NCBI GenBank assembly: GCA_963969595.1
Contig: OZ018408.1
Coordinates: 10,909,823 to 10,973,822 of the forward strand
Reading direction: 5' to 3'
DNA from: Neckera pumila
Taxonomy: Eukaryota > Streptophyta > Bryopsida > Hypnales > Neckeraceae
DNA length: 64,000 bases
Below, one piece after another: positions 1 to 10,850 of this stretch. The notes under the pieces were generated by a model. It did not search any database, was not told where the DNA came from, and saw only the letters and a program-made list of their open reading frames with translations. The translations under genes were made by a program, and so were the position numbers. How positions within the stretch are numbered: position 1 is the first letter of the stretch; each line of letters starts with the position of its first letter.

Positions 1-339
1 TCCAAAATTCTTCATCTAGACCACCCGATCTAATCCAGGTGTCGCGCGGATGGCTGTCCATCTTCCCAGATTTTGAACAGTCCACCAGCTCTTCCTGACA
101 CTAAACGTGTGCTGCCTCGTCCTCTCCCGCCATGGCCGTCGACTCTCCTTCGCCATAGCCATGCACACTTCGGCACCCCAACATGTGCCTTTGTCATGAA
201 TTCCGATCAGATATTAGTGCGAGCCGCGCATAGTTTTCATCTTTTACTCGGAACGAGTAGCTCTTTACTTATTTTGAATTTTGAACTTTGAATTTCTAGC
301 TCTCTAGATTGATTAGGACACTTGCGCTGGGCTCGAGTC
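1..339. other. Upstream flank of the MTP pseudogene
   Basis: No gene is visible here. The stretch has mixed composition and precedes a short ATGGATCG at about 350 that is followed directly by a GT donor-like sequence. It could be the old promoter and 5' UTR of the decayed MTP gene, but no TATA box or conserved motif was found to prove it. Confidence 0.25.
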
Positions 340-3300
340 GTCGGCGACATGGATCGGTGAAAGTAATGATTGGAGAAAGTATCGTTAATTGCTCTGATTC
401 TAAATAATCGAGATTGATTTGAATTTTAAAAAAACATTATTACTTAGCCGGTCGCTGAAATTTTTTGCAATTTGCTCGAGCTTTGATTTTTTGATGATCC
501 TTGCGAAAATACAGCGACAGCTGTGTAATTTTTAGTTGACAGAAGCTTCAAAGTTCTCTTTTATACAATCAAGGAATTTTTGTCGAATTGTGCACATGAT
601 TAGAAATTTTGAAGAATTCTTTGCAGGAGCAAATTGAGGAGCAGTCAAGAGTATTATTGCGGTGGATATGAATTCTCTATGTGCGCATGCTTCAAGCCAT
701 CTGAATAGTGTTAAAAGAACATGGTTAAGTAGTTGAGATTGCTGTATAGCATCAAGGTATTTCCGATTAGAATGTTCACAAGCCTCTGTTACAATGCGAT
801 GAGAAAGTCATAACGACAAGAGAAAGGGATTCAAGTTATCACTTCTAATTACAACCTCGATGCAGCTCCTATACTAGCAAGCCATTCGGACAAATGGAAT
901 TCAAGTATCACTGCATCCTGTCAGGGGAAGAGATCTGTGAATCGCACAATCATTCTCAAGGTACGCGTTCACTATTTTCCCCAGAATTAAGCAATATTTT
1001 CTAATGTTTTTGATGTGATAAAGTACTCGCAGAAGGAAGAAGCTCGAGAACTTTATTTGCTGCATCACGATGCCCGTGATTTTAATAGTTCTGGAATATT
1101 CAGTTGCTTGAACAGTCTTGATCTGCCTCTTGAACTTTCAAGAACTTCAAACAATAATCACTCTTAATCTTGCTATTTTTGTCGAGATTGGATACTGATA
1201 GAATTACATGAATGTCTACATATGCGGTAAAAAAACTCACATTGTTTGAATACAGTACATCAGAAGTCGAGAGCTGCACTATACTTCTATGGAATTACAG
1301 ATTAGGTTTGGTTTATTCATAGTCATCTATGAAAGGGAAGAATGAATAGGTCTTAGAATCAGATAATCACATCAAGATATGGCTCAAAGGACTCATAAGA
1401 GAAGACAATACGCTGAAAAGAAACCTGTGCGAGTCCTCCAAAGAGCCTCCGACACTCTGGTACCTTCAATTGATGTCACGGTGATAACTTAATTCCGATC
1501 TTAATCATTTATTGGCATCCCCTTTTAGCTGGTCTCCCATTATGGCATACCGGTACACTGTTGCAGGGCAGCGGGAATACGACAGGAAGCAAATGGAACT
1601 GCTTGCACGGTTTCACGAAATTGATTCTATGTCTTTCAATTTTTCGTACCTCACGAATCTATTTCTCTTCATCATAAAGGTACATGAAAATTTGCGAACC
1701 TTTTGATTCATATATTGTATGTAATCGCCCTTCCGAATATTTGTTATCTCGCACATGCACATAGCTTGCCCGCTTATATTTAGATTCCACTTCAGGCATC
1801 CTCAGTCTTTCCCCTTTTGCTTGAGCCATCGTCGCACAAGAGAGTGCAAACTCTTCAGACACCCTTTGAAAATTTTACCTGAAAATGAAAATATGTTCGA
1901 TGTGCAATTGATAGGTGATTGCCACTGTCAGGAGCGGGTCCTTGCCCATTGTAGCATCTGCACTGGATTCCCTGCTAGACTTGCTGGCTGGTGCCGTTCT
2001 TTGGCTTACAAAGTGGTCCATGCAGTGCATCAACAAGTACAAGTTCTCCATCGGAAAATCTCGGATGCAGCCAGTAGTATTTGTAGGGATCACGGCAACT
2101 CTCGGTATGATTGACCTTGATTTCTCCAACTTCACGGAATCTTTGAAAAATTCCATCCTTACTCTTGAAACCACCACAGGGTTCACCTCGGAGCCCACTC
2201 AATCTCCACGTGGACTTTACTCAGCATGCTCTGTTGATCAATTGATTGAAGATCTCTTAATTTGCTTTCAGTTGCGCGTGGGCCGTGGGGTCAAATCACA
2301 CCAATTTTGAGTATGAATTGTCCGTCTATCAAATTTACTTAGCCCACCCTTGAGTGAGCCATCCTCGATCTAGCCGTCCAATTTAAAGACAATAATCGTC
2401 TTGAAGTACGACATTTTGTTCTTGACAGCAAGAATCTTTGCGCCGCAGGGATGCAAGTAATGCTTACAGGGATAAAGGAGTTGATTGAAGCGAATAGCAA
2501 CTATAATTTCAGTACTTGGGAGCGAGTATGGCTTGTATCAGTAATGTCTACCGTTATCTTCAGCAAACTCGGTCTTTCCTCTACTGCCGCACCTTTCAAA
2601 GTGGAATTGCGCAAAACTATGCCACGGTAATCATGCCTATGGCTTTTGAAGTCCTTTTCTGTTTGTATGAACGAATGGGAGTGTTGTCTTGCTACAGTCC
2701 AGACTTAAATCAACGCATATTAGCAAATTCCTGATGTTTTCCCAAGGTAAAACTAATTTCTCTTACATGTTAAAGGCTGTATTCAAGCGTACTATGGTGC
2801 TAGTGTGCATACAAGCCATAATTTGATTCAGCATTAATAATTTATTATGTATCTATTCGTTTTATTTATCATTTTTTGGAAACAGATTGATCCATGCAAA
2901 TTTCAGTATTCGGATGTTGCGGTCGACAGCCTTCATCATCTAACGACTTCCGTATGAAAGTATTTGACCACGTCTTATTCCTATCTACTTCGGGATCACA
3001 ACTTGACATATTGACAAATTCGGCGGGATTAATTAGCAGCTGCCTTAATTACTTGCCGATTGGTCGGAGTGGTGGATAGATCCAGCTGGTGCTCGTCCTG
3101 TACACCATTTCCAGCTGGAGCAAGACATTGATTGAGAATGCTGTTGTACCTTGTCTGTTGCTTGGTTACTTAGAGGAGTATAAGATTGTTGACGTAAGAT
3201 ATCTCCTCCACTTGGTTTATACCAGTTTTTTGATACCAAGAACTGAACAATTACAAGTATGATGAAAAAGGCTGCAACTGACCATTTCAGACCAGGTACT

Positions 3301-3740
3301 TGGCATCAATTGCGGCCCAGGACATTATTCGATGCATCATATTTAAGTCTAATCATTTGCATCATTTTCAGGGTATATGGTTGGACGGTCTGCTCCACCA
3401 GGGTTCTTTACAGCTCGTGGGCGTACGTAGCGTACAACAATCATCCACAGATGTGTCGGTTGGACACAATTCGGGCTTTACAAGTTTGTCTTTCATTTGT
3501 GGAGGTCAGATTCAGTTTATTGAATTGACGGTTGTCAGCGGAATACAGTTGCACATGTTATTTGGCATTAAACAAGTTGCATGTTGATTCACCTTGCATT
3601 TTTTTGGTGTTGCGAGAAGCACACAGCATTGGAGAGACACTTCAATATAAGTTGAAGGCTTTCCAGAAGTGGAACGGGCGTATGTGCATCTTTGATTCGA
3701 ATGTAGTCACAAAACAGAACATGCTGGAGGATCATTCAGT
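340..3740 (+). pseudogene. Metal tolerance protein (cation diffusion facilitator) pseudogene
   Basis: Fragments of a plant MTP/CDF cation-efflux protein lie in the correct order on the plus strand but in shifting frames. They are: an NSLCAHASSHLNSVK-like N-terminal block (about 664-725); QREYDRKQMELLARFHEID (about 1571-1630); SGSLPIVASALDSLLDLLAG, carrying the DSLLD metal-site signature, then KYKFSIGKSRMQPV (about 1925-2085); WLVSVMSTVIFSKLG (about 2527-2570); LYCRTFQSGIAQNYAT in another frame (about 2578-2627); LDILTNSAGLIS (about 3003-3040); WWIDPAGA (about 3071-3095), then LYTISSWSKTLIENAV in another frame; GRSAPPGFF, then NHPQMCRLDTIRAL in another frame (about 3385-3480); and LREAHSIGETLQYKLKAF (about 3613-3665). 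MTPs export Mn, Zn or similar ions through six membrane helices, with DxxxD and HxxxD metal sites. Here the second site is broken by a frameshift. Intron-like gaps remain between blocks, so this is not a processed copy. The 340 and 3740 ends are estimates. Confidence 0.8.
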
Positions 3741-5383
3741 GTCTAATACAAGAGCTTTGGTACTGAGTGCCATTTATCGTCGAGGCAATACGCCCTACCA
3801 TGACTGGAACAGATGCAGATTCTCGTCGCCTCTCAAAGATTGTCAGAAGAAAAACAGAATCAAGGTTGGTATTCTGAGACACTTCCATCTATCACATTAG
3901 CTGCGAATAGCACCAGTAATTGATTGTGAAGTATCTAGTTATAAGAGCAAGTTATTCTTCCATCTACGGGTCTGGAATTCTTAATTTCTAAATACAACCT
4001 GACGATCAGGATTGGTTCTATTATTATTTTCATGTCCATTGGCCAGAGCAGGCTCAGTCTGCCATAGTTTTGAGTTCGAAACACCTATTCAAGCTGCAAA
4101 TTCGCTTGGAAGTCTAATTCAGCTTTTCTGCAAATTCCCCTCCAATGATCTATCACACTAACACTATGGGCTGCAGCTGGACGAAAGCTGACGAGAGCCC
4201 TAAGATTGTGCAACTTCAGGTTTCCGACACTATCATTCACCCTTTTTCATTAAAACAAAGTGACGGGAAATGCATTTAATAGATGCAACTCAGGCAAAAG
4301 ATAAGATTCGATCTTTCACTCACCAACTTAACTCAACTATGCGGCAAAACTATAGGTCACAAGAGAAGGTTCTATGTTGGTTTGCAAAATTCCTATTTTC
4401 AACCACAAATTCATGCAGTCCTAAGCGAGAGTGACTATTATTTACTAAGAGCTTTGCTCGATTAGTAGAATGAAACTCACATAACCAACTTCAAGAAAAT
4501 ACTCACAAGCTGACAAGCAGGAAAAAGGAAGTCGGTGATCCCTCATTGCCTCCGGTGTTCTAGGGCACAAACTTTGTGCGTCACTCTCTACTGATCTAAT
4601 TTGTACCAGCAACTATGGCCAAGCATCGTATTCTTGGCACAATCCAGTACCGCCGAAGTAATGATAACGTCAGGGTTACATTGACTATCAGGCTCAATTA
4701 TATTACTTCAACTCCTTCAGAGTTACCTATTAACTACCCGTACCCAGGCTTCGTAGCCCTTACGCCGCAACAAGTGATACCGACTTGAGAGAGGCCCGTT
4801 CAGAGCATGTACACCACATTTGAGCCCGTTTAGAACAGGTACACAATCAACGGCTGAAATAGAAGCAACGAAAAAAAAAAAAAAAGGAAACCTGGGACTG
4901 CTCGAAGGCCGGCCTCCAAGAGTTGAACTGCCACGCACCAGCTGCTGCCTTCAGATGTCCTGAAGCTGTTGGTTGGTGAAGTCTTGGTGCTGTTGCATCT
5001 GTTCTGGACCTTAAGAGAAGCCTTGTCGACGTCATGATAACCGGCAAGAGTACGCCATGTGCGACAGTAAACTGTCCCGGTCGCCAGGATGATAAGTCAA
5101 TTACACAGTTTATCACTCAGCTCTGCCTAATGCAGGCAGGTAAAAACTAAAAAGGTGTATAGTTCAACGCAAGCTGTCCTGACTTGCCAACCTATCGTAC
5201 CAACTGGAGAGCATTCTCATAACCCTAAACTTCGGAAGAGGCTTCTTATAACTCCGGGCTTTCAAAACGTGCTTTGCTATTGAAGGATAAGGGCTCTGAA
5301 AAATGAGAGAATTGCACCTCCATGATCTCTGAGAAATAACTTTTATACAAACTGCAACAGATTCACGGACGGAGGCCTATCAC
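3741..5383. other. Intergenic region and probable 3' UTR of the NPH3 gene
   Basis: No coding region is recognised. The right part, just beyond the NPH3 stop codon at 5384 on the minus strand, is likely 3' UTR. A diverged tandem pair of about 31 bp with the pattern GCCCGTTnAGAnCAnGTACAC lies at about 4787-4842. A 15-A run near 4869 would be a T-run in the minus-strand transcript. Confidence 0.4.
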
Positions 5384-8300
5384 CTAAGAGACAGAATGCC
5401 GGCGCCTTCGTGGTTTAGGGGGACGGGCATCAGGGGTTAGGAGAATTCCAGTGCCGTTCGCCCCGTTATGTCCATTATTCCTGAAGTCTTTGGATTCACG
5501 ACGAAGGAAGGGGTTTAATTTGCTGAACTTCTTGGATACCGTGTCGATGAAAGTTTTCCCTCCGCTACCCTTAACAAAGTCCATTTTCATGTTGGTTTGA
5601 TCTCTTTCTAGCTCCGTCAGTCGCAAGCGCATCCTCGCAATTTCAATCTTCAGGTCTCGGTTCTCCCTCCTCGCAGCTTCAAAGTTTACATCACTTGATG
5701 ACTGGGCTACTGAATTTCCAACAGTCATCCTTTGGGATAATTGGTGACGTTGACCCGGATCTCTGCTGTTTATAGCGGACATAGTATTTCGCAAACGCAT
5801 TTGTTCGAAGTAGAGAACTTGGACAACAACTTGCACAGGTAGTCTCTCGTTCTGGGCAGCGTGCGTACAGGCATCCTGGGAAAGTTTCTGACAGTCTACT
5901 AACTTGCACAATGTCTTGCGTTCTGCCTCGTTAACCGCTGGATGTGCCTGCATTGTGTCCACAATTCGATCAGTGCATGCACAGGGAGAAGCAACTAGTG
6001 CCCGGATGCATTAGACTAAGTAATGTTCAATTCAATGAACATAGTGCAATTCCTGCCATCTTCACAAACGAAGCTTCAAGCTGAAACACTGATAGGTTTC
6101 TTCGGAGAAAATGAGGTGTACTCTCAGGACCTCAGCGGCCAAAAGAAGGAAAAATATAACAAAAGAGTTCTTACGGAAGGGGTGATGAACAGAAAGGCAT
6201 GTAGGTACAATCGAAGCTGTAAATTACCTTGAGGAAAACATCGACTGCTCTGTATAACCCGTCGTCATTACTCCTCGCATGCTCTGGCAGAATCTCGGCA
6301 AGCAAGATGAACTTGTAGATGGTAAGATTTGCGTCAGGTGCAATCTCCGCTAGATAGGTATCTACTAGTTTCGCAACTTTGATGAGTGCATTTTGAGTTG
6401 GAGATCCCGCGACTTCGACATCGTACACAGGATGTGTGTCCTGAAATGAGAGGCTACCGATCGTCAGAATTTTGCATAAGCTCATTAAGTACCTCAAATA
6501 TTTACTCTATGGAGCGCTGATCATACGATAATCCATTTGAGCAAATTTAAGACACTAATCCCTCCAAGCCTTAACTTAAATTGCGACCCGTAAGAATCAC
6601 AATACGGGAGAAAAACTACCGAATTTAGTGAATTGAACTAAGAATCAGATGTCACAAATCTTACGCCAAGGTCTTCAGCGCCATCTTGCTGCATAAAACA
6701 ATTCAAAATCCTTTGCACTGCGTCTAGGTCGAACAGTGTATCTCCGTTGTGGCTAACTGACGGGATCAGCAGATCGTCCAGAGTAGCTTGCTCCAGCTGC
6801 AAACCGATGCGTCGCTCAAGATCGAGGCGACAGGCTAAAGTGGTCTCCAAAACGACGGCCGCACGCAACAGTCCAAACAAAAAACTGCAAGAAATGGCGT
6901 TCCTCTCTGGTGGCATAATAGTGACAATCGCCTCCACTAAAATTCGTTGCTCATGCTCCATTGACATTGCTGGAGAAATAACCTGCAACAAAGTTTCATG
7001 AAACAAATATATAAGCTGGAATAATTAGATTTTAAGGGATTAAAAAATTGCTTCAAGAAAGCTTAACATGACAGCAAATTCCTTGTAGTGCCTTAGTTGT
7101 TATGCACAATCTGAACACATCTAACTGGAAGTTGTGTAGTCGCAATCAAATGCATTGCATTGCTGCTGTAAGATAGTCCATTCTTCAGATAATGATCCTG
7201 TACTGTAGTCGAGAAAATTCACAAGGGCGTTAGAAGAGTTCACCATGGAGGAAATAGTGAAACGGAGTTTACCACCTCATTGAACCATTACCATCTGCCT
7301 AAGTGGTAAACTCCGTTTCAGTACCTCCACGGTAAACTCTGCTAACTCCGGTGCGAATTAGTGAGGAATTGCAGGGGAGTAATTACCAATACCTGAGGTT
7401 TTGGTGATTTCATGATCTGCCTCTTGTGTATTCCTTTCAAAGCACGATGAGCATAATGCATTACTGCTCCACCGATACTCTCGGGACGCAGGCCTTTGGT
7501 TCTCATCGCAGCAAGTACTCTTTGGAAGAAATCGAAGCGAAGGACTGAGAGATCTTCTGCCCACCATTCTACGACTGGCGCAACCGGGCTATCGTTAAAT
7601 GAGAGCTTAACATTGTCCAAGCGCATGGATCGTTCGTAATCTGTACGATTTAGGCCGCCACCAACTTGATCCCTTCACGACAGAGAGAGGGACATTCATA
7701 ACACTAGATTTCAAACACAGTTGTCAAACTGATCGTACTTGTTTTCAAAACCTTGATAAAGTTCGTGAAAAGATCATTCGTAGCATTAAATTTGCAAGAC
7801 TTTCAACAGAGTGTCATCATACCTGACTGCTTTTTGAGCTGCAGCATTGATGCACCTGTTGACTAGTTTCAGGTCTTCAGCAATAGGCAGAAGGCTTTCA
7901 CAGTTATGCAGCACAGCAATAGATTCCGCCAGATTTTGAAGCACAAATTCATTGAGGAATTTCTCTGTGCGCTCCACAAGGTTATTGTCACCCCATTGTT
8001 CATCCATTTCCAAATACTCAGCAGCGCACCGGAGTAGGGCCACATTGTACGTAGTAATGTCGTAGTTAATGCCGTAGCAAAATTTGGCTGCCAGATCAAA
8101 AGCTTCAGATCCGCCAGGTAAATCCGACAAATGTATATGCATGATCCCGTCCGCGTCGGCTCTGTCGCTGGCAACTAACCTCTTGATTTTACCGCTTCTT
8201 GCTACCAGAGGGAACTGTACAATGCACTAGGTGAAAAGCCGGTTACCAAATTGCTTACAAAAGCAATCCCATACATGATTGCGTTCCATGAAATTAACCC

Positions 8301-9381
8301 GAACTTTCAAACCCCGCCAACCGAGGATTCCAGAAACGAAACAAAGGTTGACGGATGAGAAAAGTCTAAATCACCACGAATAATTGCTTGCATGGGAATA
8401 AATGTCTGCAAGTACAAACTGACACAGATATCTTCAAATGAATCATTCGGCAGGCAGTCAGTTCTCGTTGAATTGATACCTTATGCAGAGAGAAGCTCTG
8501 ACCGCCAACTTCAACAACAATGTCAGAGGGAGTATCCGTAGACACACGCCTGCATGCAACACCAGAAAAGCAGAACGATGAAAATTGTATGGCTTTACAA
8601 ACTACAATATCACACGTTTCACGCGTCCAGGCATTCCGCAAGAGTCGTGGTAGCGCAAGAAATTAAGCAGCACGATTAAAATGTCAAGAATTTACAACTA
8701 CAATATCAACAAGTTCTACACGCTCGCAGTAATCACTAAAATTATAGCGAAACAACGGTCCGACACAGTTAATGACGAAGGTCAGATATAACTTAATTCA
8801 AACTTAGGCTATCCGTGTACAAGACATTCGCTGCCAACGTATTGTAAAAATAAACTGTTTGACAACACCCTCTGCCGTGACAAGATTTGCAGTTCCCGTT
8901 ACAAGAAATGCCACTAATACAAAATGTTATCTGACCGCGCATTTAAGATAAAGGCGATGAATTCTTGCGGAGATGGCTACAAAAGAACGCCCGCAAACAC
9001 GAGGAAGAAGACGTTTAGGATCAAGAAAATCGAGAACTCTACGACAGTCGAAGTTCAAGTAGTTGGAACTATACTCCGCCCATTAGAAATTTGAAAAAAA
9101 ATAAAAATACGAGAAAACCAAACACGGTCACTCCTATCAGTGAGGAAAATATAATACCACTGCTCATTCGCGCGCTTCAACGTGAGACTCGACCTCGAGA
9201 CTCGTTTCGAAGAAGGCGTTTCAATATTCATCGATCGTCTCACAGGATTGAACGGCGCATCATTAGTCATGGATCGTCTCCCGTGGTTACTCGGCTTTTC
9301 AATGCTCATGGATCGTCTCGAAGACATCGCAGGCACGTCAACACTCATCATTGTATCTACTGCCATTTCCTTGCACAGCAC
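5384..9381 (-). CDS. BTB/POZ and NPH3-domain protein, CUL3 substrate adaptor family
   Basis: Seven coding exons join in frame to 686 residues: 9158-9381, 8480-8549, 7823-8214, 7393-7672, 6665-6982, 6228-6440 and 5384-5947. All introns are GT-AG. A BTB fold lies at about residues 75-230 (WRVSTDTPSDIVVEVGG, then DLPGGSEAFDLAAKFCYGIN). The NPH3 domain starts near 255 (EWWAEDLSVLRFDFFQRV) and runs to about 550, ending in LCKLVDCQKLSQDACTHAAQ and NERLPVQVVVQVLYFEQ. A coiled coil is likely at about 590-620, and the tail ends RRRRHSVS. NPH3-family proteins are plant-specific BTB adaptors for CUL3 E3 ligases and act at or near the plasma membrane in light, auxin and calcium signalling. The WWAEDL..FDFFQRV wording recalls the SR1IP1/SETH6-like branch rather than NPH3 or RPT2 itself (from memory, unverified). 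The first in-frame ATG was chosen; a second Met at residue 6 could also serve. The N-terminal 74 residues are unusual (see the repeat entry). The exon 4 acceptor was set at GTGAAG/G because the nearer TACAG does not keep frame. Confidence 0.93.
7229..7346. mobile_element. 118-bp hairpin MITE in NPH3-gene intron 4
   Basis: Two arms read GTTAGAAGAGTTCACCATGG and, as reverse complement of the right end, GTTAGCAGAGTTTACCGTGG. Both continue through a shared AAACGGAGTTTACCAC, leaving a loop of about 28 bases. The element sits wholly inside the 410-bp intron 6983-7392. A related hairpin lies at 54724-54813. No clear target-site duplication was found. Confidence 0.7.
9202..9318 (-). repeat. Three 39-bp coding repeats giving RRSM-x9 units
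   Basis: Within exon 1 of the NPH3 gene, RRSM recurs at residues 22-25, 35-38 and 48-51, a period of exactly 13 residues (39 bp). The units are RRSMSIEKPSNHG, RRSMTNDAPFNPV and RRSMNIETPSSKR. Each carries an R-R-S core, a pattern favoured by basophilic (AGC-type) kinases. Whether these serines are phosphorylated is inference. Confidence 0.85.
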
Positions 9382-10496
9382 ACTACAGAAACCTCAACCT
9401 ATCTCACAGCTCCCTCCTCCAAGAAACCTCGAACTCCTGTCTCCTTCCCAGGCAATTTTTTGAATTAAGTCCCCCGCCCGCTCCTCAGTTCACAAAATTA
9501 TTGACCTGCCCCCGCTCTGCTTCCACAACTGACAAACCTCCCCAGGCGCTATCCAATCCTCCAAGACTACCACGGCCGAATTCCGCCATCGTCAACAACG
9601 ACAGTGAGAAACTTAAGTCGCCTACAAGCTCGCTCCTACAATCGCCGCGAAAGCGGATTTGAACCCGGTATCTATCACTTCACCTAGGCCCGACGGAATC
9701 TCAGAAAGTAAACAAGCCTCTCATCAAATCCACCCCGAAGAAACGGAATCCGGAGCTGGCCGGGGAGGCTCTATCCACTCCTTTCCGCAAGAAACCGTGC
9801 AACCAGCCAAAACGGAACAAGATAGCTGCACCATATCCTGCAGCCTATAAGGAAGCAGATGTAAAAGTGAAATCGCGACGAGCAAATGAAGAGCACCACA
9901 CCACATTCATGCGGCACGCAACTGCTGTGCTGCTGCTCCCGGCCATGGAACCACGCAAAGCAACGGGAGCCACTGAATTCCAGTTCCAGTGGCCGGGAAG
10001 GCAGGAGCCAGTCCAACTCACTAATAATTCGGTTCCTACTCACGCGTAGGTGGGGGTTACTAATGCGTTGCCCGCGGTCACCGGTCCCCGCGCGGGGAAT
10101 GAGTAATGCCGTGGCAGTGAGCTGAGCCACTCGCTATTTTGGGTAACGGGAATAAATGTCTTTCAAAAGGACACTACCTTACTGTACACTGTACAGAAGA
10201 TATGGTGGGGGGTCTTGACGCCTTTGAACTTGATGGCTAGTTCCCCTGACAGTCTGACATCCCATTAACAACACTGGCTTCCCCGTCAGTGAGTACAGTT
10301 CCCAAATATAGAAACATGTAGCTTGTCGCTTAGCCCAAAATAGAAACAATGTAGCTTGTCGCACTCACTACCTGGGTTCACAGCTGGGCGGGTCCGAATT
10401 GAGCAAAAATTTCCCACCGGCAAAATTTTATCGCCACGAAATATTGGGCAGGGTGGGGATTGGGTTCATTGCCCCTGCCGTCACTGGCAATTGTGA
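9382..10496. other. Upstream region of the NPH3 gene
   Basis: This probably contains the promoter and 5' UTR of the minus-strand NPH3 gene. The open frames here are short and resemble no family I know. A small imperfect tandem duplication built on AATAGAAACAATGTAGCTTG, followed by TCGC, lies at about 10303-10361. Confidence 0.4.
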
Positions 10497-10850
10497 GAGC
10501 ATCCCCACCCGGCTTGCAAAATGCAAGCCAGGTTGCAAGCCTGGCAATCCATTTTGCAAGCCGGGGAAGAAGGGTCGCCCCACCCGTGGCCTCTTAAGAG
10601 GCCATTGCCATCCAATGAGCTACGTCCACATTCACGGATCATGTCCTTGCTTTTTGGGAAAGTGGAAAAGTGTTTGTCTCATGCGGTTTGCAAGCCACCC
10701 TTTGGTTTGCAAAAGAGCCCGGTTTTGCAAGCCACCGGCATCTTTTGGCTTGGCCTCTTAACAAGTTCATCCATTATGCAAGACGGGTGGGGCAATTTTG
10801 CAAGCCTCTCTTAACAAGTCATCCAATATGCAAGACGGGTGGGGATGCTC
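10497..10850. mobile_element. PIF/Harbinger (Tourist-like) MITE, copy 1
   Basis: The left end GAGCATCCCCACCCGGCTTG and the right end (as reverse complement) GAGCATCCCCACCCGTCTTG form terminal inverted repeats. They are flanked by TGA at 10494-10496 and 10851-10853. A 3-bp T-N-A duplication is typical of PIF/Harbinger elements. The 354-bp interior holds several copies of TTGCAAGCC and an imperfect tandem pair of about 50 bp (CTCTTAACAAG..CATCCA..ATGCAAGACGGGTGGGG). Confidence 0.8.

Noticed and set aside
7342..7626. ATG at 7626 as a separate start for an NPH3-domain protein
   Set aside because: The frame extends upstream to a good acceptor at 7673-7674 and joins exon 3 in frame.
9091..9662. 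Plus-strand frames of 93-125 codons over NPH3 exon 1
   Set aside because: They are antisense to a well-supported exon and have no domain.
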